A stretch of 64,000 bases of DNA from an uncultured Prevotellaceae bacterium (GTDB lineage: Bacteria; Bacteroidota; Bacteroidia; Bacteroidales; Muribaculaceae): assembly GCA_947165485.1 (NCBI GenBank), contig CAMVAP010000004.1, positions 1 to 64,000 of the forward strand. Direction: 5' to 3'. Every line of letters starts with the position of its first letter. Position 1 is the first letter of the stretch. The position numbers were made by a program, and so were the translations under genes. This document shows positions 8,031 through 15,955 of the stretch, one piece after another. Under the pieces are notes generated by a model that saw only the letters and a program-made list of their open reading frames with translations, made no database searches and was not told the origin of the DNA.

Positions 8031-9992
8031 ATGATACTCACGATAAACGGAAAGCAGGCAGCGCTGAAGAAGGGGTCTTCGATAGAATATGTATCGGAGA
8101 ACCGCATCTTCACCGACGCCGACGACTACTCCATGGAGATTGAACTGCCCCTGGCCGACTGTCACCAGAACCTCGACATCTTCGGCATGATCACCCGAAA
8201 AGACGTCGACACGGGCGACATCTTCTTTGATGCCGTGCTCCAGGACACCAACTTCTTCAAGCGAGGTGCCGTCGTGATCACCGGCATCACGCAGGAATCA
8301 GTCAAGGTGCAGTTCCTCGAGAAACGATCCTACCAGAACTTCTTCCCCCGCTTCGATGAGACCTACATCGACGAGCTCGACCTGGGCAAATGGCCCAACA
8401 CCTATCCCGACAACCTGCCCAATACGGGCGGAGCCCAACCACGGCCAGGTGAGGAATCGTCCTACGCCAGTCCCGCCGAACTGTGGGCACGGACGGACTA
8501 CACCGCCTTGCCCTGGGTGAACAACACCAGCGGCAACCTCCAGAACGCCGCCAGGTGGAACGCCAGTGCCAACAAGTACGAGTGGAAGGTCAACCCCGAC
8601 AACGATGAGGACACGGACTATTGCCGCGGGCTCTCGTTCCAGCCCAATCTTCTTTGGATAACCAGGAAGATCTGCGAGGCCCTGGGCTATGCCCACGACT
8701 TCTCGCTCTGGGAGAGCAGCGACTACCGCCACCTGTGGCTGATGAACACCACGCCATACGCCAACAGCAACCGCACATGGGCGAGTGCTTTGCCGCATTG
8801 GACGGTGAACGAGTTCTTCCAGGAACTGGAGAAACTCCTGCTCTGTGAGTTCGACATTGACCACGCCCGCAGCACGATAGCCTGCACTGCGACCGCGGAC
8901 AACATCGAGGCGGCGGGTGCCATCCACATCTCAAAGGTCGTGGACGCTTTCACCGTGGAGGTCACCACCGACGAGGAGAAGAGCGGCTACAAGGCGATGC
9001 TCAACCAGGGCTACGCCGCCGGCGGCCACCGCCTTGACAACATCTACAGCTGCCCGTGGTACCTTGAGCAGATGACACAGGCCGACGGCACGGTAAGGTG
9101 CCGCAGCTATGCCACCCTCAACGAGCTGCTCAACAGCAACGTCCGCCAGGAGGCCCTGCCCGACAGCGGAGGCTGCTGGGGCCTGCACTACGCCCAAGAC
9201 GTGGACACCTACTTCGTGCTGGAGGTGATGCAAAGGGTAAAATACCGCACGGGCGGGCGCGAGGAGTGGGACAACTGGGGCAACGTGACCCGGCTTGTCC
9301 CCATCAACCGCTTCGGCCCGCTGATCATCGACAAAGACCACCCCGACGACATCGACGAGATGAAGATAGTCCCTGCCTGGATCGATGAGACGGACGGCAC
9401 CATCGGCAACCTGGTGTTCCTCGAGTGCGGCGAGACGGGAGAGGGCGACAGCGCCTATTCCGACCAGACCCACACGGGCCGCCCCCGCTGGTCCGAGAAG
9501 GTGGACCAGGACGTGCCCATCCAGTGGGGAGCCCTGCCCACGGTCAGCGCAGGCAAGCGCGAGAAGAGCGGCGCCGTGTTCGACAAACTGTTTGTCGCCT
9601 ACTGGTGGGGCGACTACAGCCGCTTCGCCCCGAGGCTCCCGCATCCCTGGACCGACACCTTCGACGTGGACTACAGCTATTCGGCCCCCAATCCCAACAG
9701 CAACGCCGGGACGCTGCTGGTGACCTGGAAGCGCACCGACAGCGGCAAGGCCTGCTCGCTGCGCCTGAACAACGCCGCCTACGGCCAGGGCGTGGAGCGC
9801 CGCACCTACTATCCCGTCGACCAGAAGAAGAAATACACCTTCTCCTTCCTTGCCGACAAGATCCCCAACGTCCGCTCCCTGTTCCACATCGACGGCAAAC
9901 AGTACCTATGTGAAAAGATAACCGCGACATTCACCGAGGATGGAATGTCGCAGTTACTTCGCGGTACCTTCTTCAAGGTCGAGAAAGGGTAG
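8031..9992 (+). CDS. Putative phage tail/baseplate structural protein
   Basis: This 653-residue protein has no signal peptide or membrane segment. It begins MILTINGKQAALKKGSSIEY and ends with a KQYLCEKITATF-type tail. I do not recognise a named domain. Its size, GC-rich codon use and place right after the tape measure gene (apart from the cargo insertion) suggest a distal tail or baseplate component, as in other Bacteroidales prophages. The central region is rich in Trp, Asp and Asn, as in beta-rich structural proteins. It ends 8 bp from the stop of the convergent integrase, so lysis and tail-fibre genes expected here are absent. Confidence 0.55.
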   Translation: MILTINGKQAALKKGSSIEYVSENRIFTDADDYSMEIELPLADCHQNLDIFGMITRKDVDTGDIFFDAVLQDTNFFKRGAVVITGITQESVKVQFLEKRSYQNFFPRFDETYIDELDLGKWPNTYPDNLPNTGGAQPRPGEESSYASPAELWARTDYTALPWVNNTSGNLQNAARWNASANKYEWKVNPDNDEDTDYCRGLSFQPNLLWITRKICEALGYAHDFSLWESSDYRHLWLMNTTPYANSNRTWASALPHWTVNEFFQELEKLLLCEFDIDHARSTIACTATADNIEAAGAIHISKVVDAFTVEVTTDEEKSGYKAMLNQGYAAGGHRLDNIYSCPWYLEQMTQADGTVRCRSYATLNELLNSNVRQEALPDSGGCWGLHYAQDVDTYFVLEVMQRVKYRTGGREEWDNWGNVTRLVPINRFGPLIIDKDHPDDIDEMKIVPAWIDETDGTIGNLVFLECGETGEGDSAYSDQTHTGRPRWSEKVDQDVPIQWGALPTVSAGKREKSGAVFDKLFVAYWWGDYSRFAPRLPHPWTDTFDVDYSYSAPNPNSNAGTLLVTWKRTDSGKACSLRLNNAAYGQGVERRTYYPVDQKKKYTFSFLADKIPNVRSLFHIDGKQYLCEKITATFTEDGMSQLLRGTFFKVEKG

Positions 9993-10000
9993 AGGAAAAA

Positions 10001-11212
10001 CTATGCATCTTCCTCAACGAGGGCACCCTTGAACTGCTTGGCCTCATCATGCACCTGCATGTTGTGCTCCTGGATGTAGCGGTTCGTCGTGCTCACGTCG
10101 CTGTGGCGAGCCTGGTCTCTGGCGACCACCACGCCCTCCTCGTTGGCCAGGTCACGAATTCCACTATCCTTCAAGGAATAGAACTGGTATTCGTCTCCCC
10201 AGCCCAGAGCTTCTCGCATCTTCTTCCATCTGCGGTTGTACTGGTCAGCGTTGCTGCGTTCAGCCGCAGGTCTGAAGTTCTTGCCGAACAAGAAGAAGGT
10301 TGCAGGCTTGGATAGCACACCAAGTTCGATCATCAGCTTGATGATGGTGTCGTTCAGTGCGACTTTGGCACTCTTCTTGTTCTTGCTGAAGTCCTCGCTC
10401 ACAAACACCGTCTTATCCTTTAGGCTGATGTCGCCCACTTTAAGGTAGGAGAGTTCCGTGGGACGTATAAATGTGAAGTACTCCATATAGCAGGCCAACA
10501 AGAAGAACTTGTCCTCTTTCTGAAGATGTCGTCGCATCTGCTGAAGCTTCGTGGGTGACAAATCCTTGCGGTGCTTCTTTTTCTCGTCCAGCGCCGGGAT
10601 GTGGTCAACGGGATTGGTTTCGATGTACTTGCGAGAAACGAGGAACTCTGCAAAGCTGTAGCACCAACCGCGATAGTTGTTCCTTGTGCGCTCGCTCACA
10701 CCTCGATCGAGGTAGAGCCAATCCAGATAGTCGTTGACAAACGCCCCGTCAAACTGATAGGCATACTTGATGGGAAGTACACATGAGGATAGATATTGGT
10801 TGAGGATGTTCACACGAGACTGGTAGGAATGCTTCGTTTTTGTCCTCGATTTCCGTTCGATATATTCCATGTACCGAGTAAGACAATCTGATAAAAATGT
10901 AAACCCACGGCTTTCTTGGGTATTTACCCATGGATTCCAACCGCTGCGTAATTTTTTCAATGTTATAGCGATTAGTTCAGCTGCATACTTGCGCCGTTCA
11001 CCAATTTTTTCGATGTTATCAATGTGATATTTCTTGCGCCTCATAGTCCCTGTCAAGGGATCGAGTGCAAAGAAATCTATAAACCATTTCTTTCCAGTAT
11101 GCAGCTTTGGATAGGTGAATCCAAGAAGTTCGGCTGCGCGATTTCTTTCTCTAAAAGACGACATTTTTTTAACATTTTTTGTCGGCTTTCTACCACTTCC
11201 AAAAAATGCCAA
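10001..11212 (-). CDS. Tyrosine recombinase, prophage integrase
   Basis: This 403-residue protein would carry out site-specific integration and excision. It has an N-terminal arm-binding region, a SAM-like core-binding domain at about 105-195, and a catalytic domain from about 215. Visible catalytic residues are Arg250 (FIRPTELSYL), His370 (ARHSDVSTT) and the nucleophile Tyr379. The box that is normally HxLRH reads YSLKDS at 345-350, so the first His is Tyr and the second Arg is Lys. I have seen such K-D forms in Bacteroidetes phage integrases, so the enzyme may still be active. The gene begins about 100 bp from the 3' end of tRNA-Ser, the classical position for an integrase beside its attachment site. 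Confidence 0.9.
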   Translation of the reverse strand: MAFFGSGRKPTKNVKKMSSFRERNRAAELLGFTYPKLHTGKKWFIDFFALDPLTGTMRRKKYHIDNIEKIGERRKYAAELIAITLKKLRSGWNPWVNTQESRGFTFLSDCLTRYMEYIERKSRTKTKHSYQSRVNILNQYLSSCVLPIKYAYQFDGAFVNDYLDWLYLDRGVSERTRNNYRGWCYSFAEFLVSRKYIETNPVDHIPALDEKKKHRKDLSPTKLQQMRRHLQKEDKFFLLACYMEYFTFIRPTELSYLKVGDISLKDKTVFVSEDFSKNKKSAKVALNDTIIKLMIELGVLSKPATFFLFGKNFRPAAERSNADQYNRRWKKMREALGWGDEYQFYSLKDSGIRDLANEEGVVVARDQARHSDVSTTNRYIQEHNMQVHDEAKQFKGALVEEDA

Positions 11213-11266
11213 AGTTATTAGTCCGTTTTTTACTGTCTATTCCGTGTCTATGGAATTTCAAAAAAA

Positions 11267-11303
11267 TAGGGCTAACAATCTGATTTCAAGATTGTTAACC
11301 CTA
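11267..11303 (-). terminator. Terminator of tRNA-Ser
   Basis: On the minus strand AGGGTTAACAATCT and AGATTGTTAGCCCT form a long stem (one mismatch, 7-nt loop) followed by seven T residues. It lies just past the tRNA 3' end and before the integrase start. Confidence 0.75.
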
Positions 11304-11309
11304 ATTATG

Positions 11310-11396
11310 CGGAGAGGACAAGATTCGAACTTGCGGTAGAGTTACCCCTACGGCAGTTTAGCAAACTGCTGGTTTCAGCCACTCACCCACCTCTCC
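11310..11396 (-). tRNA. tRNA-Ser(GCU)
   Basis: An 87-nt class II tRNA with a 7-bp acceptor stem (GGAGAGG/CCTCTCC), discriminator G, anticodon loop TTGCTAA inside a GCAGT/ACTGC stem (anticodon GCU), a long variable arm, and T-loop TTCGAAT. CCA is not encoded. It is the probable attachment gene of the adjoining prophage. Confidence 0.92.
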
Positions 11397-11554
11397 GGTA
11401 GCTAGCTGAAAGTATTTTTTCATTAGCGAGTGCAAAGGTAGTGCTTTTTTTGATACCTGCAAGCGTTTTGGCCGAAAATTTTTCAAAAAAATATCTCCTT
11501 TGTTGGCGCACACCTTTTTTCTGGGTTTTTAAGTGCCACTATTACAATTTTTTG

Positions 11555-11562
11555 TATCTTTG
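11555..11562 (+). promoter_or_regulatory. -7 promoter box for the ATP-grasp/CDP-alcohol operon
   Basis: TATCTTTG fits TAnnTTTG and is followed by GTGCCCC, a common start context in Bacteroidetes. It lies about 60 bp before the ATP-grasp start. Confidence 0.55.
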
Positions 11563-11622
11563 TGCCCCGTTAAGGCTGGGTAATCATTCCCGTAACTATT
11601 TTTTTATAAAAGTCAAATTATA

Positions 11623-12492
11623 ATGGCAGACATCACAATTGCGGGCATCATGCGCGCAGGGGCATATTCGCCCAATCACATTGGCAATGACACGGCCATC
11701 TTCAATCTGGTGGCAGAGCAGCTGCGCAAACGCGGTTGCCAGGTCAATGTTTACAGTGAGGAACAATTCAACAAGCAAGAGATAGAGGAACCTGTTGTGC
11801 TGGCCATGTGCCGTGAGCGCGAGAGCATTGCCAAGCTGCAACGTCTTGAGGACGAGGGCAAGCTGGTGATCAACTCGGGTTACGGCATTGAGAATTGCAC
11901 GCGTGAGCGCATGACGCGCATCTTGCTGGGTAATGGCATACCTTATCCCGAGAGCCTCATTGTGAATACCAACGAGAACATCAAGAGTCAGTTGAAGAAG
12001 GCTGGCTTCAAGTCCTGCTGGATCAAGCGTGGCGATTTCCATGCGATGCACAAGGAGGATGTGAGCTATGTGCGTCATCCCGAGGAGGCCCAGGAAGTGC
12101 TTCAGGAGTATTTCTACCGTGGCATCACCCGTGCTGTGATCAATGTGCATCTGGTGGGTGATCTTGTGAAGTTCTATGGAGTGAAAGGCTCGCAGTTCTT
12201 CTACTGGTTCTACCCCTTTGACGAGGGACACAGCAAGTATGGCTGGGAGGAAGTAAATGGCCACAGCCAGGGAATCGACATTGACCTCAAGGAGTTGAAG
12301 GACATCTGTTCGCGTGCAGCCGAGGAGTTGAACGTCGTCATCTATGGCGGTGACTGCATTGTGGATCCCGACGGCACCATTCGTATTATTGACTTTAACG
12401 ACTGGCCCAGCTTTGCTCCCTGTCGCAACGAGTCGGCGCCCCACATTGCCAAGGCTGTGCTCGCGCAGGCCAAGGCGCATCTGGGACTTTAA
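11623..12492 (+). CDS. ATP-grasp family protein, unknown substrate
   Basis: The 289-residue product has an ATP-grasp fold: an N-terminal pre-ATP-grasp part to about 90, a lid with Lys residues near 125-130 (CWIKRGDF), and a C-terminal metal site (IRIIDFNDWPSF, near 255-265). Such enzymes join a carboxylate to an amine or other nucleophile through an acyl phosphate. The substrate cannot be read from sequence. It is followed after 29 bp by the CDP-alcohol phosphatidyltransferase and shares the inositol-type neighbourhood, so a role in modifying a lipid head group or its precursor is possible (inference). Confidence 0.65.
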   Translation: MADITIAGIMRAGAYSPNHIGNDTAIFNLVAEQLRKRGCQVNVYSEEQFNKQEIEEPVVLAMCRERESIAKLQRLEDEGKLVINSGYGIENCTRERMTRILLGNGIPYPESLIVNTNENIKSQLKKAGFKSCWIKRGDFHAMHKEDVSYVRHPEEAQEVLQEYFYRGITRAVINVHLVGDLVKFYGVKGSQFFYWFYPFDEGHSKYGWEEVNGHSQGIDIDLKELKDICSRAAEELNVVIYGGDCIVDPDGTIRIIDFNDWPSFAPCRNESAPHIAKAVLAQAKAHLGL

Positions 12493-12521
12493 TCATCAAC
12501 CGAAGCAAAACCACACAATAC

Positions 12522-13475
12522 ATGACATTAAAAGAAGAATATCAGGCATCGCTCAAGTCGTCGGACACCGAGGAGTGGTTTGACCTGCATTTTCACCGCC
12601 CCCTGGGTTTCTTGTGGGCGAAGTTTTTCGCCAAGTTAGGGGTAAGCCCCAATGCTATCACTATCGCGAGCATCTTTATGGGTGTTGCTGGTGGCATCAT
12701 GCTCTATTTCCATCAGCCGCATTTGGCCTGGCTCAATTGGGTGGGTATGTTACTCATCACGTGGGCCGACACGTTTGACAGCGCCGATGGTCAGCTAGCA
12801 CGTCTCACCCAGCAGTATTCACGCATGGGCCGTATCCTGGATGGTGTGAGTGGCGATTTCTGGTTTGCTGCGATCAGTTTTGCACTGGTGTTTAGGGAAC
12901 TGGATTTCGGTGACAGCTTGTTGGGCAACTATTTCTATAATCATCAATGGCAGATTTGGGCACTGGCTATCGCTTCGGGGGTGAGCCACGCCTTGCAGGC
13001 TGCCATGGCCGACTATTACCGTCAGTTCCACCTGTTCTTCCTCAAGGGTCAGCAGGGCAGTGAGCTTGATAACTCCAAGAAGCTGAACGAGCAGTATCGC
13101 CAGCTGGAGTGGGGTGCCAATTTCTGGAGCAAAATGCCCTTGTTCTTCTATCGCTTGTACACGAGAAATCAGGAGAACTGGACGCCTCAGATGCAGCGCT
13201 TGCGTGCAGCGCTCGATGAGCGCTATGGCGAGGACGGGGTGCCCTCACAGGACTTCCGTGACTACTTCCGCCAGCTCAGCCTGCCCTTGATGAAGTACAC
13301 CAATATCCTCACCTTCAACACCCGCATCATTGCTTGCTTTATTGCGGTGATCATCGACATGCCGTGGCTCTACTTCGCCTTTGAGGTCGTGGTGTTGAAC
13401 TTGCTGTTGATATACATGGTGATGCGACACGAGGGTATCTGCAAGAAGGCTCTGGATTACCTCAAGCGGCAATAA
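12522..13475 (+). CDS. CDP-alcohol phosphatidyltransferase family protein
   Basis: This 317-residue integral membrane protein would transfer a phosphoalcohol between a CDP-activated donor and an acceptor, as in phospholipid synthesis. The signature lies at 86-112: D86-SA-DG-QL-AR, eight residues, G103-RIL-D107. The last acidic residue is one place later than the usual D-x3-D (LDGVSGD, D112). Several hydrophobic segments follow. With inositol-1-phosphate synthase, a nucleotidyltransferase and a HAD protein nearby, it probably makes an inositol phospholipid or its phosphorylated precursor, as described for gut Bacteroidetes. The exact donor and acceptor are inferred. Confidence 0.75.
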   Translation: MTLKEEYQASLKSSDTEEWFDLHFHRPLGFLWAKFFAKLGVSPNAITIASIFMGVAGGIMLYFHQPHLAWLNWVGMLLITWADTFDSADGQLARLTQQYSRMGRILDGVSGDFWFAAISFALVFRELDFGDSLLGNYFYNHQWQIWALAIASGVSHALQAAMADYYRQFHLFFLKGQQGSELDNSKKLNEQYRQLEWGANFWSKMPLFFYRLYTRNQENWTPQMQRLRAALDERYGEDGVPSQDFRDYFRQLSLPLMKYTNILTFNTRIIACFIAVIIDMPWLYFAFEVVVLNLLLIYMVMRHEGICKKALDYLKRQ

Positions 13476-13499
13476 GATTCACTAAATACCTTTAATTTC

Positions 13500-15821
13500 A
13501 TGAGCAAGAAACTTAATCTTTTCGGCTTGATGCTAGCAGCTCTGGTAAGCATTCAAGCCTCTTCTGCTATACCCAGTGGCTACTACACGGGCGCACAGGG
13601 TAAGGGTAACCAGGCGTTGAAAACGGCTCTGCACAAGATCATCAAGGGGCACACCAAGCGTTCCTACCAGAACCTGTGGACCGATTTCAAGACGACCGAC
13701 TGTAATGGTAACATCATTATCGACCGTTACTCCACAACACAGTTCACTTATGACACTAACCAGTGTGGAACTTATAGTGGAGTAGGGGATTGCTACAACC
13801 GTGAGCACTCGATTCCCAACAGCTGGTGGGGCGGTTCGTCTTCGGATACTGCCTACACCGACCTGCATCACATGTTCCCTGTGGACGGATGGGTGAATTC
13901 TGAGCGCGGTAACCACCCCTTCGGTGACTGTGCCAATGGATCGGCCAGGGGAACGGGTAAGCTGGGCTCCTGCACCTTCAGCGGCTACAGTGGAACCGTG
14001 TTTGAAGTCGCTGATGAGTATAAGGGCGACTTTGCTCGCGTATATTTCTATTTTGCAACCCGCTACATGATGCGCATGAGCGACTATACTAGCGGAACGG
14101 GTAGTGTGGTGTTCACATCTTCTTCCTATCTGGGCTTGACAACATGGGCCATTAACCAGCTGCTGGAATGGCATCGCAATGACCCCGTGAGCACATTGGA
14201 AACCAGGCGCAATGATGCCGTGTATGGCATTCAGCACAACCGCAACCCCTTTGTTGACTATCCCGAACTGGTCGAGTACATCTGGGGCAACAAGAAGGGT
14301 AGCACGTGGACACCTGGCGGCGTTACTCCCACGCCAACTCCTGTCTTGACCTCTCCCGCCAGCGGCTCGACGGTAGATGTGGGCACCAATACGGGCAGTG
14401 GCGTGACCAAGACTATTACAGTCAAGGGCAGCGACTTGACCAAGGCACTGACCGTGAGTGTTAGCGGCAATGGCTTTACGGTTAGCCCGACAAGCATTAC
14501 CGCGACCAATGCCAATAATGGAACAACAGTAACCGTGACCTATAACGGCACATCGGCCAATGCAACGGGAACGTTGACAATCACCAGCACCGAGCTGACA
14601 ACTACCACAGTCAACCTGACGGCCAGCTACAACGCTGGCGGTAGTGTGGAACCTGGTGATGAAATTGTCGAGACCTGGGAAGGTATTTCGACCTATCAAT
14701 CCTATGCGACGTCTTTTATCCAGGGTCATGCTTTCAAGTGGAACACGTCCGACGTGGGAATCTGGAATACTGATACTCACAAGAATGACACGCAAAGTGT
14801 GCGATTTGGCAAGACGTCATCTTCCTATATAGCTATGGCCGAGGATGTCGCCGACGGCGCTTGCAAAATTTCTTTCTATGCAGCCAACTGGAGCTCCAGT
14901 GAGGCCGCTCCCACGCTGCTTGTACAGTATAGTACCAACGGTGGTAGCACGTGGACCAATGTGGGCACATGTTCACCTAACGCAACCTGGCAGCAGTACA
15001 GCTTTGACTTGAATGTGACGGGCAATGTGCGTTTCAAGATTGCTCAGACCGCTGGTGCCCGCCTCAACATTGATGACATTGCCATTACGGCCAATAATAG
15101 CGCACCCGCACCCAACCCCACCATCACTATCAATGCTCTCGATATGATTGAGGCCGAGCAGGGTGGCGAATCCACAATTGTCAGTGGCGCAGTGACTGCC
15201 GACAATAATGATGAGAATATTACCCTCACAGTGACCGGTAACTTCCAGATCAGTTTGAACAGGATGTCCTGGTCCACAACGTTGACGCTTGACCCCATGG
15301 GCGAGGTGTTCTATGTGCGCATGGCCAATACAGCCGTGAGTGGTGAGTTTGAAGGGACTATTCAAGCCAAGACCAGCATGGTTACTGCCTATGCCGACGT
15401 TGAAGGCATCGTGAACGAGAAAGCCGTCCTCATGGGCGACGTGAATTGCGACGGATCTGTGACTATCGCCGATGTTACGGTATTGATTGATTATTTGTTG
15501 AGTGGTAGTGTCGTTGGCGCATTTGATGAAGTAGCAGCCGATCTGAATCAAGATGGAAGCATTACCATCAGCGATGTTACCCAAATGATCGATGTGCTGC
15601 TAAGTGGTGGTCAGGCATCCATGGCCGCACGTGCATGGAATGCGGTGCCTGCAACTGGCGGAATCCAAGTTGAGAATCCCACTGGCGAGGCTCTCGAAGT
15701 CTATAACCTCAATGGCGAGTGTATGGTGATCATCACCACTGGCGACGTTAAGGTGTATCTTCCCGCTGGCACCTATATCGTTTCGGGTGACTATACTTCC
15801 CGCAAGGTGGTTGTTAAGTAA
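13500..15821 (+). CDS. Secreted endonuclease I family nuclease with dockerin and sorting tail
   Basis: The 773-residue exported protein has a signal peptide (to about 23) and an endonuclease I/NucM domain at about 30-265. Its metal-site motifs are visible: NREHSIPNSWW (100-110) and DLHHMFPVDGW (121-131). Then come an Ig/BACON-like beta domain (about 280-378), a jelly-roll-like domain (about 395-530), a further beta domain, a dockerin pair (DVNCDGSVTIADV, DLNQDGSITISDV) and a C-terminal beta tail ending in KVVVK like a type IX secretion sorting signal. It likely degrades nucleic acid outside the cell. It is unrelated in function to the lipid genes on either side. Confidence 0.88.
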   Translation: MSKKLNLFGLMLAALVSIQASSAIPSGYYTGAQGKGNQALKTALHKIIKGHTKRSYQNLWTDFKTTDCNGNIIIDRYSTTQFTYDTNQCGTYSGVGDCYNREHSIPNSWWGGSSSDTAYTDLHHMFPVDGWVNSERGNHPFGDCANGSARGTGKLGSCTFSGYSGTVFEVADEYKGDFARVYFYFATRYMMRMSDYTSGTGSVVFTSSSYLGLTTWAINQLLEWHRNDPVSTLETRRNDAVYGIQHNRNPFVDYPELVEYIWGNKKGSTWTPGGVTPTPTPVLTSPASGSTVDVGTNTGSGVTKTITVKGSDLTKALTVSVSGNGFTVSPTSITATNANNGTTVTVTYNGTSANATGTLTITSTELTTTTVNLTASYNAGGSVEPGDEIVETWEGISTYQSYATSFIQGHAFKWNTSDVGIWNTDTHKNDTQSVRFGKTSSSYIAMAEDVADGACKISFYAANWSSSEAAPTLLVQYSTNGGSTWTNVGTCSPNATWQQYSFDLNVTGNVRFKIAQTAGARLNIDDIAITANNSAPAPNPTITINALDMIEAEQGGESTIVSGAVTADNNDENITLTVTGNFQISLNRMSWSTTLTLDPMGEVFYVRMANTAVSGEFEGTIQAKTSMVTAYADVEGIVNEKAVLMGDVNCDGSVTIADVTVLIDYLLSGSVVGAFDEVAADLNQDGSITISDVTQMIDVLLSGGQASMAARAWNAVPATGGIQVENPTGEALEVYNLNGECMVIITTGDVKVYLPAGTYIVSGDYTSRKVVVK

Positions 15822-15885
15822 CTTATCACTTGACTATTCAATCTTATCAGACAAGAACGCAAGGGCGTAACCCTACACAAAACAT

Positions 15886-15915
15886 TGACCGCATGGCTTT
15901 CGGGCCATGCGGTCA
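15886..15915. terminator. Bidirectional terminator between convergent genes
   Basis: TGACCGCATGGC and GCCATGCGGTCA form a perfect 12-bp stem with a 6-nt loop. CTGTTTTAA follows on the plus strand and ATGTTTTGTG on the minus strand, serving the nuclease gene and the Wzc-type gene. Confidence 0.8.
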
Positions 15916-15955
15916 CTGTTTTAAATGATTGTGTTGTGGAAAAATTTCCTGATTG

